A DNA stretch of 45,228 nt from assembly GCF_944388875.1 (NCBI RefSeq), contig NZ_CALXKQ010000022.1:1-45228 (forward strand). The letters run 5' to 3'. Both the position numbers and the translations under genes were made by a program. Positions within the stretch are counted from its first letter, which is position 1. The number at the start of each line of letters is the position of its first letter. The notes beneath the pieces are model-generated. The model saw only the letters and a list, made by a program, of their open reading frames with translations. It had not been told where the DNA came from and made no database searches. Origin of the DNA: an uncultured Brachyspira sp. (lineage in GTDB: Bacteria; Spirochaetota; Brachyspiria; Brachyspirales; Brachyspiraceae). Positions 17,661 to 25,781 of the stretch are shown piece after piece.

Positions 17661-18494
17661 ATGGCTATTTGTAAACAAAAAATATCTAATACAGAAAATT
17701 GCGACAGGGAAGAGTATAAAGATGGTTTATGTATTATACATCATAATAGCAATGATAAGCCAGACGGACTTTTTAGGCGTATCATAAGAGATGATTTTTA
17801 CAGAGGATTTTATAATTTTTCCTATATGATTAGCTATGATGGTTTTGATTTTGATGGTTTGAAAGTTGAGAGGGATATAAATTTAATATTTAGAAACTCT
17901 TTGTTTTTTGGTCCTTTTCAAATAAAAAACTTCGATTTAAAAGCATCATTAGATTTTACAGATTCCAATTTTGATTCAGGCATATTTATAACTATGTCTA
18001 ATGTCCATAAAGAAATTATTTTAAAAAATTCAAAGATAAATATAGATTTTAATTTTTCATTATCCGATTTTTTTTCTATAGATATAGATAATATAACAGC
18101 AGACTGCAATTATAGTATGTCTAATTCTAATGTGCATGATAAGCTCAAATTTAATCATATTCATTTTAAGAATAATTTTAGTATGCTTAATTCCAGTTTT
18201 TACTCAGATGCAAGTTTTGAAAATATTATTATAGAAGGGGATGCGGATTTTAGAAATATAATGTTTTATAAATCATTAAAATTTGAGAATGTTCAGATAA
18301 AGGGTAAAACTATACCTTTTGAAATAGCAGATAATAAAAATATAGAATTAAAAAATGTTGTTATCAATGGCGTATTAATAGAAGATAATCAGAAAGAAAA
18401 AAAGGAAGAAGAAAAGAAAAAATCCAATTTAGAAAAAATAAAAGAGGCTAAAGATAAAATGTATAAAGAAACCATTTTAAAAAATAAGAAATAA
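17661..18494 (+). CDS. Pentapeptide-like repeat protein with N-terminal Cys/His cluster
   Basis: 277 residues; not a characterised family that I know. Part one (1-30) has C4, C14, C24 and H27-H28 in a pattern that could bind zinc. Part two (about 70-225) is a run of degenerate five-residue repeats with F, L or I at the centre (for example LDFTDSNFDSG, FENVQIKGK), predicting a right-handed quadrilateral beta-helix. Part three (about 228-277) is a Lys/Glu-rich helix, probably coiled coil. No signal peptide, so cytoplasmic. It follows the barrel gene by 12 bases and ends six bases from the convergent manC. Role unknown; pentapeptide helices usually bind partners rather than catalyse. Confidence 0.75.
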   Translation: MAICKQKISNTENCDREEYKDGLCIIHHNSNDKPDGLFRRIIRDDFYRGFYNFSYMISYDGFDFDGLKVERDINLIFRNSLFFGPFQIKNFDLKASLDFTDSNFDSGIFITMSNVHKEIILKNSKINIDFNFSLSDFFSIDIDNITADCNYSMSNSNVHDKLKFNHIHFKNNFSMLNSSFYSDASFENIIIEGDADFRNIMFYKSLKFENVQIKGKTIPFEIADNKNIELKNVVINGVLIEDNQKEKKEEEKKKSNLEKIKEAKDKMYKETILKNKK

Positions 18495-18500
18495 TGTATT

Positions 18501-19586
18501 TTATAATAAATCTCTTTTATCTTTCAATTCATCTTTTTCTCTTATATCCTTTAATATATCTTTAATTTTGGAATCTTTATTATTAGGATAAATTAAAAGT
18601 ACTCCATTTGAATGAACTATAGTAAGATCATCAACTCCATCTATAGCAATAAATGTATTCTTCTCATCATTAATTATGATATTATTATTTGCCTCTTTAG
18701 CGTATACATTTCCTACAATTACATTATTATTATCATCTTTATCATGTATTCTTCCAAGTGCAGAAAAAGCTCCCAAATCATCCCAAAAGAAATTAGATTT
18801 TATGCATATAATATTATACAGTTTTTCCATTACGGATGAGTCGAAAGATATTTTTTCTATTTCTTTAAACAATTTTGTAATCTCATCTTCATTCTTATTG
18901 TTTTTTAATGCTTCAAAAGTTTTAAGTACTTTTTTGTATGTATCTGGCATAAATATTTTGATGCTGTTTATTATATTATCAACGTCCCAAATAAACATAC
19001 CGCTGTTCCATAGATAATTTCCGTCTTCTAAAAATTGGCATGCCTTTTCTAAATTTGGTTTTTCTAGGAATTTTTCAACATTGTATTTATCATCTTTTAT
19101 ATTATTTTTTAATTTTATATATCCGTATCCAGTTTCTGCTCTATTAGGAGTAATTCCTACTATTACGATGTTTTTTGTATTTTTTGTTATTTCTATAGCA
19201 TCCTCTATATTTTTGATAAACATTTCCTCATCTTTTATGATAGGATCTGCAGGAAGTATTACAATTATAGAATCTCCTCCTATTTTTTCTTTTATAGTTA
19301 AAACTCCCAAGGCAATTGCTGCTGTAGTATCTCTGCCTATAGGCTCATATATTATATTTTCTTTTTTGAAGTTTGGTATATATTTGGAAAAAGATTCCTT
19401 GTATCTTTTTCCAGTAATTATAAATATATGTTCTTCACCTGTAATTTTTAAAGCTCTGTCTATCGTTTGTTCTATTAATGACTTATTTTCTATAATGTTT
19501 AAAAACTGTTTAGGCTTATTTTCTCTGCTTAAAGGCCATAATCTTTCACCTATACCTCCAGCCATTATTAGTACAGCTATATTCAT
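18501..19586 (-). CDS. manC: Mannose-1-phosphate guanylyltransferase
   Basis: 361 residues; single nucleotidyltransferase domain without the isomerase half that longer ManC proteins carry. The pyrophosphorylase signature GGIGERLWPLSR is at 10-21, with PKQF at 26-29. Further family motifs are ILPADP (about 108-113), GYGYIKL, FLEKPN and YLWNSGMFIWD. It makes GDP-mannose from GTP and mannose 1-phosphate for surface polysaccharide or glycoprotein glycosylation. AAAGGAAA precedes the start. Divergent from the HTH-receiver gene across a 360-bp AT-rich region. Confidence 0.92.
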   Translation of the reverse strand: MNIAVLIMAGGIGERLWPLSRENKPKQFLNIIENKSLIEQTIDRALKITGEEHIFIITGKRYKESFSKYIPNFKKENIIYEPIGRDTTAAIALGVLTIKEKIGGDSIIVILPADPIIKDEEMFIKNIEDAIEITKNTKNIVIVGITPNRAETGYGYIKLKNNIKDDKYNVEKFLEKPNLEKACQFLEDGNYLWNSGMFIWDVDNIINSIKIFMPDTYKKVLKTFEALKNNKNEDEITKLFKEIEKISFDSSVMEKLYNIICIKSNFFWDDLGAFSALGRIHDKDDNNNVIVGNVYAKEANNNIIINDEKNTFIAIDGVDDLTIVHSNGVLLIYPNNKDSKIKDILKDIREKDELKDKRDLL

Positions 19587-19946
19587 TTTATTATTTCCTT
19601 TAATACTATTATATAATTATAATATATATTATATTTCAAAAATTGATAAAAAACAATAAATATATTATTTTATAGATGATATTTTTTATTTTTATAATAC
19701 TTATTTCTTATAAAAAAACAATACTATTTCACTAAAATTATTATTTACATTTCATACATTAATAAAAAAAAATCTTTTTTTTTGTAAAAAATGTAGTTCT
19801 TATATAAACTTAAGTAATTTTTGTTGTATTAAGATAAAGTATTATTCAATATTTTTATTTGACAAAATTATAATTATGTATTAATCTTTATATACAATGG
19901 GGACAAGTTAATTTTTTTTACCAAAATTTTTATTTTGAGGAGTATT
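19587..19946. other. 360-bp AT-rich divergent intergenic region
   Basis: No open reading frame or RNA gene was recognised. It holds the upstream regions of manC (minus) and the HTH-receiver gene (plus). Long homopolymer A and T runs at about 19760-19792 suggest intrinsically curved DNA. Only the rightward promoter at 19859 is clear. Confidence 0.6.
19859..19887 (+). promoter_or_regulatory. Promoter of the HTH-receiver gene
   Basis: Perfect TTGACA (19859-19864), 17-bp spacer, TAATCT (19882-19887). The -10 is a weak match, which could make the promoter dependent on an activator. Leader about 53 bases to the start codon at 19947. Confidence 0.5.
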
Positions 19947-20555
19947 ATGAATAATAGTGAGCAACTAATATACGATGACGACGATTTATTGTCGCCAATA
20001 GATGCCGCGAAAATAATAGGCGTCTCAAGAACAACAGTAAATTATTGGGTCAGGCATTATGGGTTAAAGGCGGATGTTACTCCGGGCAAGAGATATAAGA
20101 TACGTTATGCCGATTTAAAAGCCTTTCTAGCCTTTAATAAGAAGGAAAAGAGGATAAAGTTAAAGAGGAAACGTTCTAAGTACAGGCTTGCTATTATTGA
20201 ACCCATGGAAATAACCAGAAAAAATTACGTTGATTGGCTTAGTAATGATTATGATATCGTATGCATATCTAATTTATTAAGCCCGCTTAAAGAGCTAAAA
20301 AAAAATTCTCCAGACATAATACTAATGGATATTAATTTATCAGAAGACAAAGATTATTTTTATCTATTAGATGAAATCAAAAAAGAAATTTCTCTAAGAA
20401 CCGCACTTATCATTATTATAACCAAAAAATACAATGAAGACGATGTTGTTAATGGGCTTGAAAAAGGAGCATGTGATTATGTTAAAAAGCCTGTTGGACA
20501 AAATGAGCTAAAAGCTAGAATAAAAAATGCTATTAGATTTTATGTTGATATATAA
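19947..20555 (+). CDS. DNA-binding HTH / response-regulator receiver fusion
   Basis: 202 residues from ATG 19947, which has TGAGGAG seven bases upstream (an in-frame TTG at 19935 is inside that ribosome-binding site). Residues 13-62 are a MerR/excisionase-type helix-turn-helix (SPIDAAKIIGVSRTTVNYWVRHYG, then PGKRYKIRYADLKAFL). A very basic linker (64-78) leads to a receiver domain (79-200). In the receiver, D128 (ILMDINL) is the expected phospho-Asp, with T159 and K181, but the acidic pair near the N-terminus reads E85-P86, so metal binding may be weaker. The order DNA-binding then receiver is the reverse of most response regulators. No histidine kinase lies nearby, so it is an orphan. Ends two bases from convergent priA. 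Its higher GC start (GCCGCGAAAATAATAGGCG region) differs slightly from neighbours. Confidence 0.85.
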   Translation: MNNSEQLIYDDDDLLSPIDAAKIIGVSRTTVNYWVRHYGLKADVTPGKRYKIRYADLKAFLAFNKKEKRIKLKRKRSKYRLAIIEPMEITRKNYVDWLSNDYDIVCISNLLSPLKELKKNSPDIILMDINLSEDKDYFYLLDEIKKEISLRTALIIIITKKYNEDDVVNGLEKGACDYVKKPVGQNELKARIKNAIRFYVDI

Positions 20556-20557
20556 AC

Positions 20558-22543
20558 TTACAGCATGCTTACAGGGTCTATATCTATTTCTATGTAATTA
20601 CCTTTTTGAGCTATGAAGTTATCACTTAACTTGCTAAAAAATCCTTTTAATAGAGTATGAGAAGGAGTTTTTATGAGTATGTTCCATCTATAGTATTTAT
20701 TTAATTTACTTATAGTACATGGTACAGCACCTAATATTAGAATTTTATCAGAGTGTTCATAAACGGACACTCTTAATATATCAGCTATAATATTGGCGTC
20801 ATTTTCAACATACTTTTCATTTGTTCCCCTTATTACTAATCTCACAAGTCTTGAAAAAGGTGGATAATTAAGAGGAGATTTTCTCTTTTCTATCTCATTA
20901 TTATAGAAAGAAATATAATCATGGTTTTTAGCACATTCTATACTATAATGATTTGGGGAATATGTTTGTATATATACTATTCCCTTTTTTTCTCCTCTTC
21001 CGCTTCTTCCTGCAACTTGGGTAATAAGATTAAAAGTTCTTTCAGCACTTCTAAAATCTGGTATATGAAGCGACATATCGGCAAATAATACTCCGACTAA
21101 TGTAACATTGGGAAAATCAAGTCCTTTTGCTATCATTTGAGTTCCTATAAGTATATCTATTTCACCATCAGAAAATCTTTTAAATATCTTTTCGTAGTTT
21201 TTTGTTCCTCCTACTGTATCTTGATCCATTCTTTCTATTACAGCATTTGGAAAGAGTATATTTAAATTTTCTTCTACTTTTTCAGTTCCGCTTCCTATAC
21301 GCTCAAAATGTCCTATTTTGCATTCATCGCATAATTCTTCTAAAAATTGAGTATATCCGCAGTAATGACACATAACAACATTTTTCTTTTTATGATATGT
21401 TAAAGAAACAGAACAATTAGGGCATTCTAATACCTTTCCGCAATGAGAACAGCTTACTATAGGAGCATATCCTTTACGATTTAGAAAAAGTATAATCTGT
21501 TCTTTTTTTTCAAGCTTTTTATTTATTTCTTCTACTAATTTTTGAGTCATCATAGGAAAAACATCTGATTTTTTCTCATGCTTTAAATCTAATATTTTAA
21601 CTTCAGGCATATTTACAGATGCTGCCCTTTTATTTAAAGTTAAAAGTTCTATTTTACCAGTATTTGCATGATAGAAACTCTCTATTGAAGGGGTAGCACT
21701 TCCTAAAAGTAAAGTAGCATTTTCATGTTTTTTTCTGTAGAAAGCAACCTGCCTAGCATGGTATCTTGGAGTTTCTCCAGCTTTATAGCTAGTTTCATGT
21801 TCTTCATCTATAACTATTATTCCTAAATTAGGAGTAGGTGAGAATATAGCACTTCTTGCTCCTATTACTATTTTTATCTCGTCCTTTTTTATCATCTGCC
21901 AATATCTGTATTTAGCATTAGGTGAAAGTTTGCTGTGAAGTACAGCTATCTTTCCTTCAAATCTTTCGGCAAATCTTTTTATAGTTTGCGGAGTGAGAGA
22001 TATTTCTGGAAGTATTACTATTGCTTGTTTTCCAATATCCACAACTTTTTTAATAGCCTGCAGATAAACTTCTGTCTTACCGCTTCCTGTTACCCCATGC
22101 AAAAGAAATGCCTTTTTATTATCTGATTCTATATTTTCTATTATTTTTTTTAATACATTTTCCTGTTCATCATTGAGTTTTAAATATGGTTTTTGTTTTG
22201 CTGGAATTGGCGGAGCTTTCTTTTCTTTTTTAGCAGGAGTTCCTACTGGAAGGGCTGCAAATAATGCTTCTCCGAAAGATGAATGATAATAGCTGCTCAT
22301 CCATTTAGCTAATTGAAATTCTTTATTAGAACATATAGGTTCAAGGTCTATTCTAGCTTTAATAGGATGTATTTGATAATTACCATCTGCAAAATCAGTT
22401 TCTTCTATAACTATACCCTTGTTATTTTTTCCGCGTATCGGGGCAATAACTCTACATCCTACCAAGCTGTCATTAATCTCGTCTGGTTTTTTATATGTAA
22501 GTATTCTATCTATAGGTAGGTTAAAAACAACTTTAACATACAT
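20558..22543 (-). CDS. priA: Primosomal protein N' (replication restart helicase)
   Basis: 661 residues. N-terminal DNA-binding region (1-110), superfamily 2 helicase with Walker A GVTGSGKT (150-157) and DEEH (246-249), the motif GSATPS, a zinc-binding insert with eight Cys (CSHC, CPNC, CHYC, CDEC; about 365-410), then the helicase C domain with GTQMIAKGLDFPNVTLVGV and QVAGRSGRG. PriA reloads the replisome at broken forks. Shorter than the E. coli protein (732), mostly by a compact N-terminus. Its start codon overlaps the dksA stop by one base (TAATG), so the two are translationally coupled. Confidence 0.96.
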   Translation of the reverse strand: MYVKVVFNLPIDRILTYKKPDEINDSLVGCRVIAPIRGKNNKGIVIEETDFADGNYQIHPIKARIDLEPICSNKEFQLAKWMSSYYHSSFGEALFAALPVGTPAKKEKKAPPIPAKQKPYLKLNDEQENVLKKIIENIESDNKKAFLLHGVTGSGKTEVYLQAIKKVVDIGKQAIVILPEISLTPQTIKRFAERFEGKIAVLHSKLSPNAKYRYWQMIKKDEIKIVIGARSAIFSPTPNLGIIVIDEEHETSYKAGETPRYHARQVAFYRKKHENATLLLGSATPSIESFYHANTGKIELLTLNKRAASVNMPEVKILDLKHEKKSDVFPMMTQKLVEEINKKLEKKEQIILFLNRKGYAPIVSCSHCGKVLECPNCSVSLTYHKKKNVVMCHYCGYTQFLEELCDECKIGHFERIGSGTEKVEENLNILFPNAVIERMDQDTVGGTKNYEKIFKRFSDGEIDILIGTQMIAKGLDFPNVTLVGVLFADMSLHIPDFRSAERTFNLITQVAGRSGRGEKKGIVYIQTYSPNHYSIECAKNHDYISFYNNEIEKRKSPLNYPPFSRLVRLVIRGTNEKYVENDANIIADILRVSVYEHSDKILILGAVPCTISKLNKYYRWNILIKTPSHTLLKGFFSKLSDNFIAQKGNYIEIDIDPVSML

Positions 22544-22908
22544 TACATTTTTTCACGACGTTTTTTATCTTCATATTTAGCCATGCAACTTACACATCTT
22601 AAAGTCTGAGGTATGGCGGTTAATCTCTCTTCACTAATCTCTTCTTTACAATCTATACATTTACCATATGTGCCGTCTTCTATTCTTTTAAGAGCATTAT
22701 TAAGCATTTCTAATTTATCCTTTTCTTTTTGAGAAAAATTAACTAAATTCTGCTTTTCATAAGCCTGAAATGCCATATCTGCCATATCTCCATGAGAATC
22801 CTCTTTTAGAGATTCATAAGTTTCATTACCGCTTAATAATTCATCTAAAGTCTTTTTCTTTTCTTCTAATAATAAATCTTTAAATTTTTTTAATTTCTTA
22901 GCAGTCAT
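22543..22908 (-). CDS. dksA: DksA/TraR-family zinc-finger transcription regulator
   Basis: 121 residues, close to the shorter DksA homologues. A helical hairpin (about 1-75) carries the acidic tip D41-x-x-D44-x-A46 that reaches the RNA polymerase active site in DksA. The four-Cys zinc finger is C84, C87, C105, C108. DksA-type proteins act with ppGpp to retune rRNA and ribosomal protein promoters, which suits its place behind rplM-rpsI. Overlaps priA by one base downstream, 44 bases after rpsI. Confidence 0.9.
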   Translation of the reverse strand: MTAKKLKKFKDLLLEEKKKTLDELLSGNETYESLKEDSHGDMADMAFQAYEKQNLVNFSQKEKDKLEMLNNALKRIEDGTYGKCIDCKEEISEERLTAIPQTLRCVSCMAKYEDKKRREKM

Positions 22909-22952
22909 ATAATAAACCTTTTAATAAATTCATAAATATCCAAGATAAAAAC

Positions 22953-23351
22953 TTAACGTTTGGAGAATTGGAAGCGTTTTCTAGCACCAGATCTTCCGTA
23001 TTTCTTACGTTCAACAACACGTGAATCTCTAGTAAGAAAACCATTTCTCTTTAATGTAGTTCTAAAATCCTGACTTTCTCCTACTAATGCTTTAGCTATG
23101 CCATGTCTAACAGCATCTGCCTGAGCAGAAACTCCGCCTCCATGTACATTAGCAAATACATCATATTTACCGAAATTTCCTGTTACTTTTAAAGCATCTT
23201 CTACTACTTTAAGAAGTGCTGCTCTATTGCAGAAATATTCAGCATAATTTTTTCCATTTATTATAATCTTGCCGCTGCCTAAAGTGATGCGTACTCTAGC
23301 ATTAGCTGTTTTTCTTTTACCAGTAAAAATAGTTAATTGTTTAGCTGCCAT
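22953..23351 (-). CDS. rpsI: 30S ribosomal protein S9 (uS9)
   Basis: 132 residues, standard size. Signature segments GKRKTANARVRI near the N-terminus, VHGGGVSAQADAVRHGIAKALV in the middle, and the invariant C-terminal tail ending RSGARKRFQFSKR, whose last residues contact P-site tRNA (usually SKR). Lies 13 bases after rplM, the common rplM-rpsI pair. Confidence 0.98.
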   Translation of the reverse strand: MAAKQLTIFTGKRKTANARVRITLGSGKIIINGKNYAEYFCNRAALLKVVEDALKVTGNFGKYDVFANVHGGGVSAQADAVRHGIAKALVGESQDFRTTLKRNGFLTRDSRVVERKKYGRSGARKRFQFSKR

Positions 23352-23364
23352 TTTTATCTCCTAA

Positions 23365-23820
23365 TTATATATTTACTACAGTAGGTTTATTAGCTTCATG
23401 CGGATGCTCGCTTCCAGCATACACTTTTAATTTTTTAAGATGAAGTCTGCCTAATGGATTATGAGAAAGCATACCTTTTACAGCTATTTTTACCATTCTT
23501 TCAGGGTTTCTCTCTAATAATTCTCCATAACTAACAGCTTTTATACCGCCTGGATAACCTGTATGTCTATAGTGAATCTTTCCTTTCTTTTTATTTCCTG
23601 TTAATACTATGTCTTTAGCATTTATAACTATAACATAATCTCCATTATCCAAATTATATGCATAGTCAACTTTATGTTTGCCTTTAAGCATATAAGCTGC
23701 TCTGCTTGCTACTCTTCCTAATGACTTACCTTTGGCATCTATTATAAGCCAATTTTGTTTAATATCTTTTTGTGATAGAACGTAAGTACTATTTTTTGTT
23801 TTTAATGTCTTTTTATCCAT
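23365..23820 (-). CDS. rplM: 50S ribosomal protein L13 (uL13)
   Basis: About 151 residues. Contains WLIIDAKGKSLGRVAS, LKGKHKVDYAYNLDNGDYVIVINA, RHTGYPGG and GMLSHNPLGR, all typical of L13. Three possible starts are close together (GTG 23829, ATG 23823, ATG 23820); 23820 is preferred because AAGGTG then has normal spacing, 23823 is also possible. First gene of rplM-rpsI-dksA-priA behind a strong promoter. Confidence 0.97.
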   Translation of the reverse strand: MDKKTLKTKNSTYVLSQKDIKQNWLIIDAKGKSLGRVASRAAYMLKGKHKVDYAYNLDNGDYVIVINAKDIVLTGNKKKGKIHYRHTGYPGGIKAVSYGELLERNPERMVKIAVKGMLSHNPLGRLHLKKLKVYAGSEHPHEANKPTVVNI

Positions 23821-23890
23821 CATACACACCTTGATTTAACTTTTAAAAAATTTGGTAGTTTTATAAAATCCTAAAATGTAACGGTGCGTT

Positions 23891-23919
23891 ATTATAACAT
23901 AAAAACATTGTAAAGTCAA
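23891..23919 (-). promoter_or_regulatory. Strong promoter of rplM-rpsI-dksA-priA
   Basis: Read on the minus strand: TTGACT (23914-23919), 17-bp spacer, perfect TATAAT (23891-23896). The initiating region that follows is GC-richer (AACGCACCGTTA), as expected for a discriminator of a stringently controlled ribosomal promoter (inference). Leader of about 65 bases. Confidence 0.75.
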
Positions 23920-23986
23920 ATTTTATAGTTTTAATTATCATAATAAATATATTTTTTATCCCTGCAATTTTTACAATTTTATATAT

Positions 23987-24244
23987 TCATTTTTTTATAT
24001 TTTTTATTATCTCAATTATATCATTGAAACCAATTATATTTATTATTTTAATAATTCTATTTAAATCATTTTTATCTATTTGTTTCAATAAATCAAAGTA
24101 TTTCTTTTCTTTTATAAGATTATTTACATAAGCTATTTTAGAAATGTCTTTAATTTTCAATATTTTTATAATTTCTATTAATCTGTCTTTTCCAATTATA
24201 TTTATGATATTTAGTATTGTTTTTATATTATTTTTTTCTGACAT
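23987..24244 (-). CDS. Small two-repeat protein of unknown function
   Basis: 85 residues from ATG 24244 (the frame is open ten codons further up). Extremely rich in Ile, Lys and Asn, which could occur by chance in AT-rich DNA, but two things argue for a gene. First, it has an internal repeat: INIIGKDRLIEIIKILK (about residues 14-30) and INIIGFNDIIEIIKNIK (about 68-84). Second, a good promoter lies 31 bases upstream (24275-24303). The repeats look like short amphipathic helices. No clear ribosome-binding site. No relatives recognised. Confidence 0.5.
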   Translation of the reverse strand: MSEKNNIKTILNIINIIGKDRLIEIIKILKIKDISKIAYVNNLIKEKKYFDLLKQIDKNDLNRIIKIINIIGFNDIIEIIKNIKK

Positions 24245-24274
24245 AGTTATATATAATATTATTAATTTTAGCAT

Positions 24275-24303
24275 ATTATAACATAATATATATTTTTTTT
24301 CAA
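24275..24303 (-). promoter_or_regulatory. Promoter upstream of the small two-repeat gene
   Basis: Read on the minus strand: TTGAAA (24298-24303), 17-bp spacer, perfect TATAAT (24275-24280) with an extended -10 TG. It would start transcription about 24 bases before the proposed start codon, or could make a small RNA. Confidence 0.55.
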
Positions 24304-24330
24304 TACTATTTAAAATATTTTTACAATCTA

Positions 24331-25173
24331 CTACTTTAAAGGCATATTATCCAAAAGTCTTGTAGAGCCGCAGTAGCATGATATTAATATAATAGAGTTT
24401 TTTGTAGCTGTTTCAACACTGATTAAACTATCCTTATCTACTATATCAATATATTCTAATTTAAGCATTTTATGAGGACGAAGATTATTCTTTATTATAT
24501 CCATTAAATATGATGATTTTCTGCTGGCTTTTTTGAATTCTTCTCTCGCTTCTTTCAATAGTTCGTATATTATAACAGCTTCTTCCTTTTCTCTTTCGCT
24601 TAATAAAGCATTTGTACTGCTTAAAGCAAGCATATTATCATCTCTTACTATTGGGATGGTTTTTAATGCTATATTATAATTTAAGTCCTTTATCATTTTA
24701 CCTATTATAAATACTTTCTGATAATCATGTTCTGTAAAATATACATGTGTTGGAGAGATTATATTAAAAAGTTTAGCGGTTATTGTAACAACTCCCTTGT
24801 AATATAGCGGTCTTGTAATGCCATAAGACTTGCTGTAAATATTATCCATATTTATATAAGTACCATAATCATCAGGTATCATATCTTCAACAGAAGGCAT
24901 AAATAATATATCTGCTCCTAATTCAATTAGCATTTTCTTGTCTTCATCTATATTCTGAGGATATTTTTCTATATCTTCTACTTTAGTAAATTGAAGAGGA
25001 TTAAGAAATATACTTACTATAACTACACTGCATTCTTTTTTTGCTTTTTTTATTAATTTGGCATGTCCTTCATGCAAAGCCCCCATTGTAGGTATTAAAG
25101 CAATGGAAGTATTTTTATTATTATTAACAAATTTAGCTATACTTTTAGCAGTTTTTAATATATTAAGAGCCAT
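24331..25173 (-). CDS. panC: Pantothenate synthetase homologue with altered active site
   Basis: 280 residues, full length and collinear with E. coli PanC as I recall it. The family condenses pantoate and beta-alanine with ATP. The ATP-binding PTMGALHEGH (H34, H37) and FLNPLQF (N58, Q61) are intact. However, several residues treated as catalytic in characterised PanC are changed: the usual GEKD reads TEHD (H149 in place of Lys), the following Gln is K153, SSRN reads SSTN (T187 in place of Arg), and HF-x-GV reads YYKGV. The enzyme is either compensated, slow, or has another substrate. Four bases (or fewer) after the zinc-ribbon gene, probably one operon. Confidence 0.85.
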   Translation of the reverse strand: MALNILKTAKSIAKFVNNNKNTSIALIPTMGALHEGHAKLIKKAKKECSVVIVSIFLNPLQFTKVEDIEKYPQNIDEDKKMLIELGADILFMPSVEDMIPDDYGTYINMDNIYSKSYGITRPLYYKGVVTITAKLFNIISPTHVYFTEHDYQKVFIIGKMIKDLNYNIALKTIPIVRDDNMLALSSTNALLSEREKEEAVIIYELLKEAREEFKKASRKSSYLMDIIKNNLRPHKMLKLEYIDIVDKDSLISVETATKNSIILISCYCGSTRLLDNMPLK

Positions 25174-25176
25174 ATA

Positions 25177-25638
25177 TTAATCCATTTTCTTATCCATTTT
25201 GTCCTGATTTGTAGCAGGCTCGTAGAAATATAAAGCTAATATTGTTTGTATTGGAAACATTATAACAGCTTCTGCAAACATGCTTATTCTTCTCACAAAA
25301 AATATTATGTCTTTCTTTAATATGAATACATTTAATATATAAAGAATTTTTGTAGCTGCAAATACTAAAAATATCAATATAATTATAAAGTATGGAACAG
25401 TATTTGGTGCAGGAAGCAAAGCTATATATTTAGGTGTTTCATTATTGTTTGCATTTACTATAAATAGATAAATTCCAAATAAATATATAAATGCAAAAAT
25501 AGCATCTAATACTACAGTAACTATAGAGGCATTTTTATATGAAATTTCAGGATATAGCAAAGTACCGCATGAACGGCATTGTTTAGCATATTTATCATTT
25601 ACAGTTTTGCAGGATTTACATTTAATAGTTTTAGCCAT
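25177..25638 (-). CDS. Zinc-ribbon membrane protein
   Basis: 153 residues; specific family not recognised. A zinc ribbon at the N-terminus (C7, C10, C21, C24) is followed by three to four predicted transmembrane helices (about 38-62, 78-100, 105-122 region, 118-143). The ribbon would face the cytoplasm. AAGGAG precedes the start by 13 bases, rather far. It heads a short operon with panC three bases downstream, but nothing in it suggests a role in pantothenate synthesis. Confidence 0.8.
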   Translation of the reverse strand: MAKTIKCKSCKTVNDKYAKQCRSCGTLLYPEISYKNASIVTVVLDAIFAFIYLFGIYLFIVNANNNETPKYIALLPAPNTVPYFIIILIFLVFAATKILYILNVFILKKDIIFFVRRISMFAEAVIMFPIQTILALYFYEPATNQDKMDKKMD

Positions 25639-25686
25639 AGTTTTTTAAAAGCTCCTTAAATTTTATCAACTTCAATATTACAAATA

Positions 25687-25715
25687 ATCATATTTATAAA
25701 TACTAAAATTGTCAA
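25687..25715 (-). promoter_or_regulatory. Promoter of the zinc-ribbon/panC operon
   Basis: Read on the minus strand: perfect TTGACA (25710-25715), 17-bp spacer, TATGAT (25687-25692). About 49 bases before the start codon. Confidence 0.65.
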
Positions 25716-25781
25716 CTGATATTATCAATAAAATAATTTAGTATTTATATTTTATTTCGTTAATATAATTAGGGGATATTT

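Noticed and set aside
19081-19659. Plus-strand frame of 192 codons opposite manC
   Set aside because: It is antisense to conserved manC motifs; its hydrophobic look comes from the complement of charged codons.
24331-25638. Functional link between the zinc-ribbon protein and pantothenate synthesis
   Set aside because: The only evidence is adjacency; the protein has no feature of that pathway.
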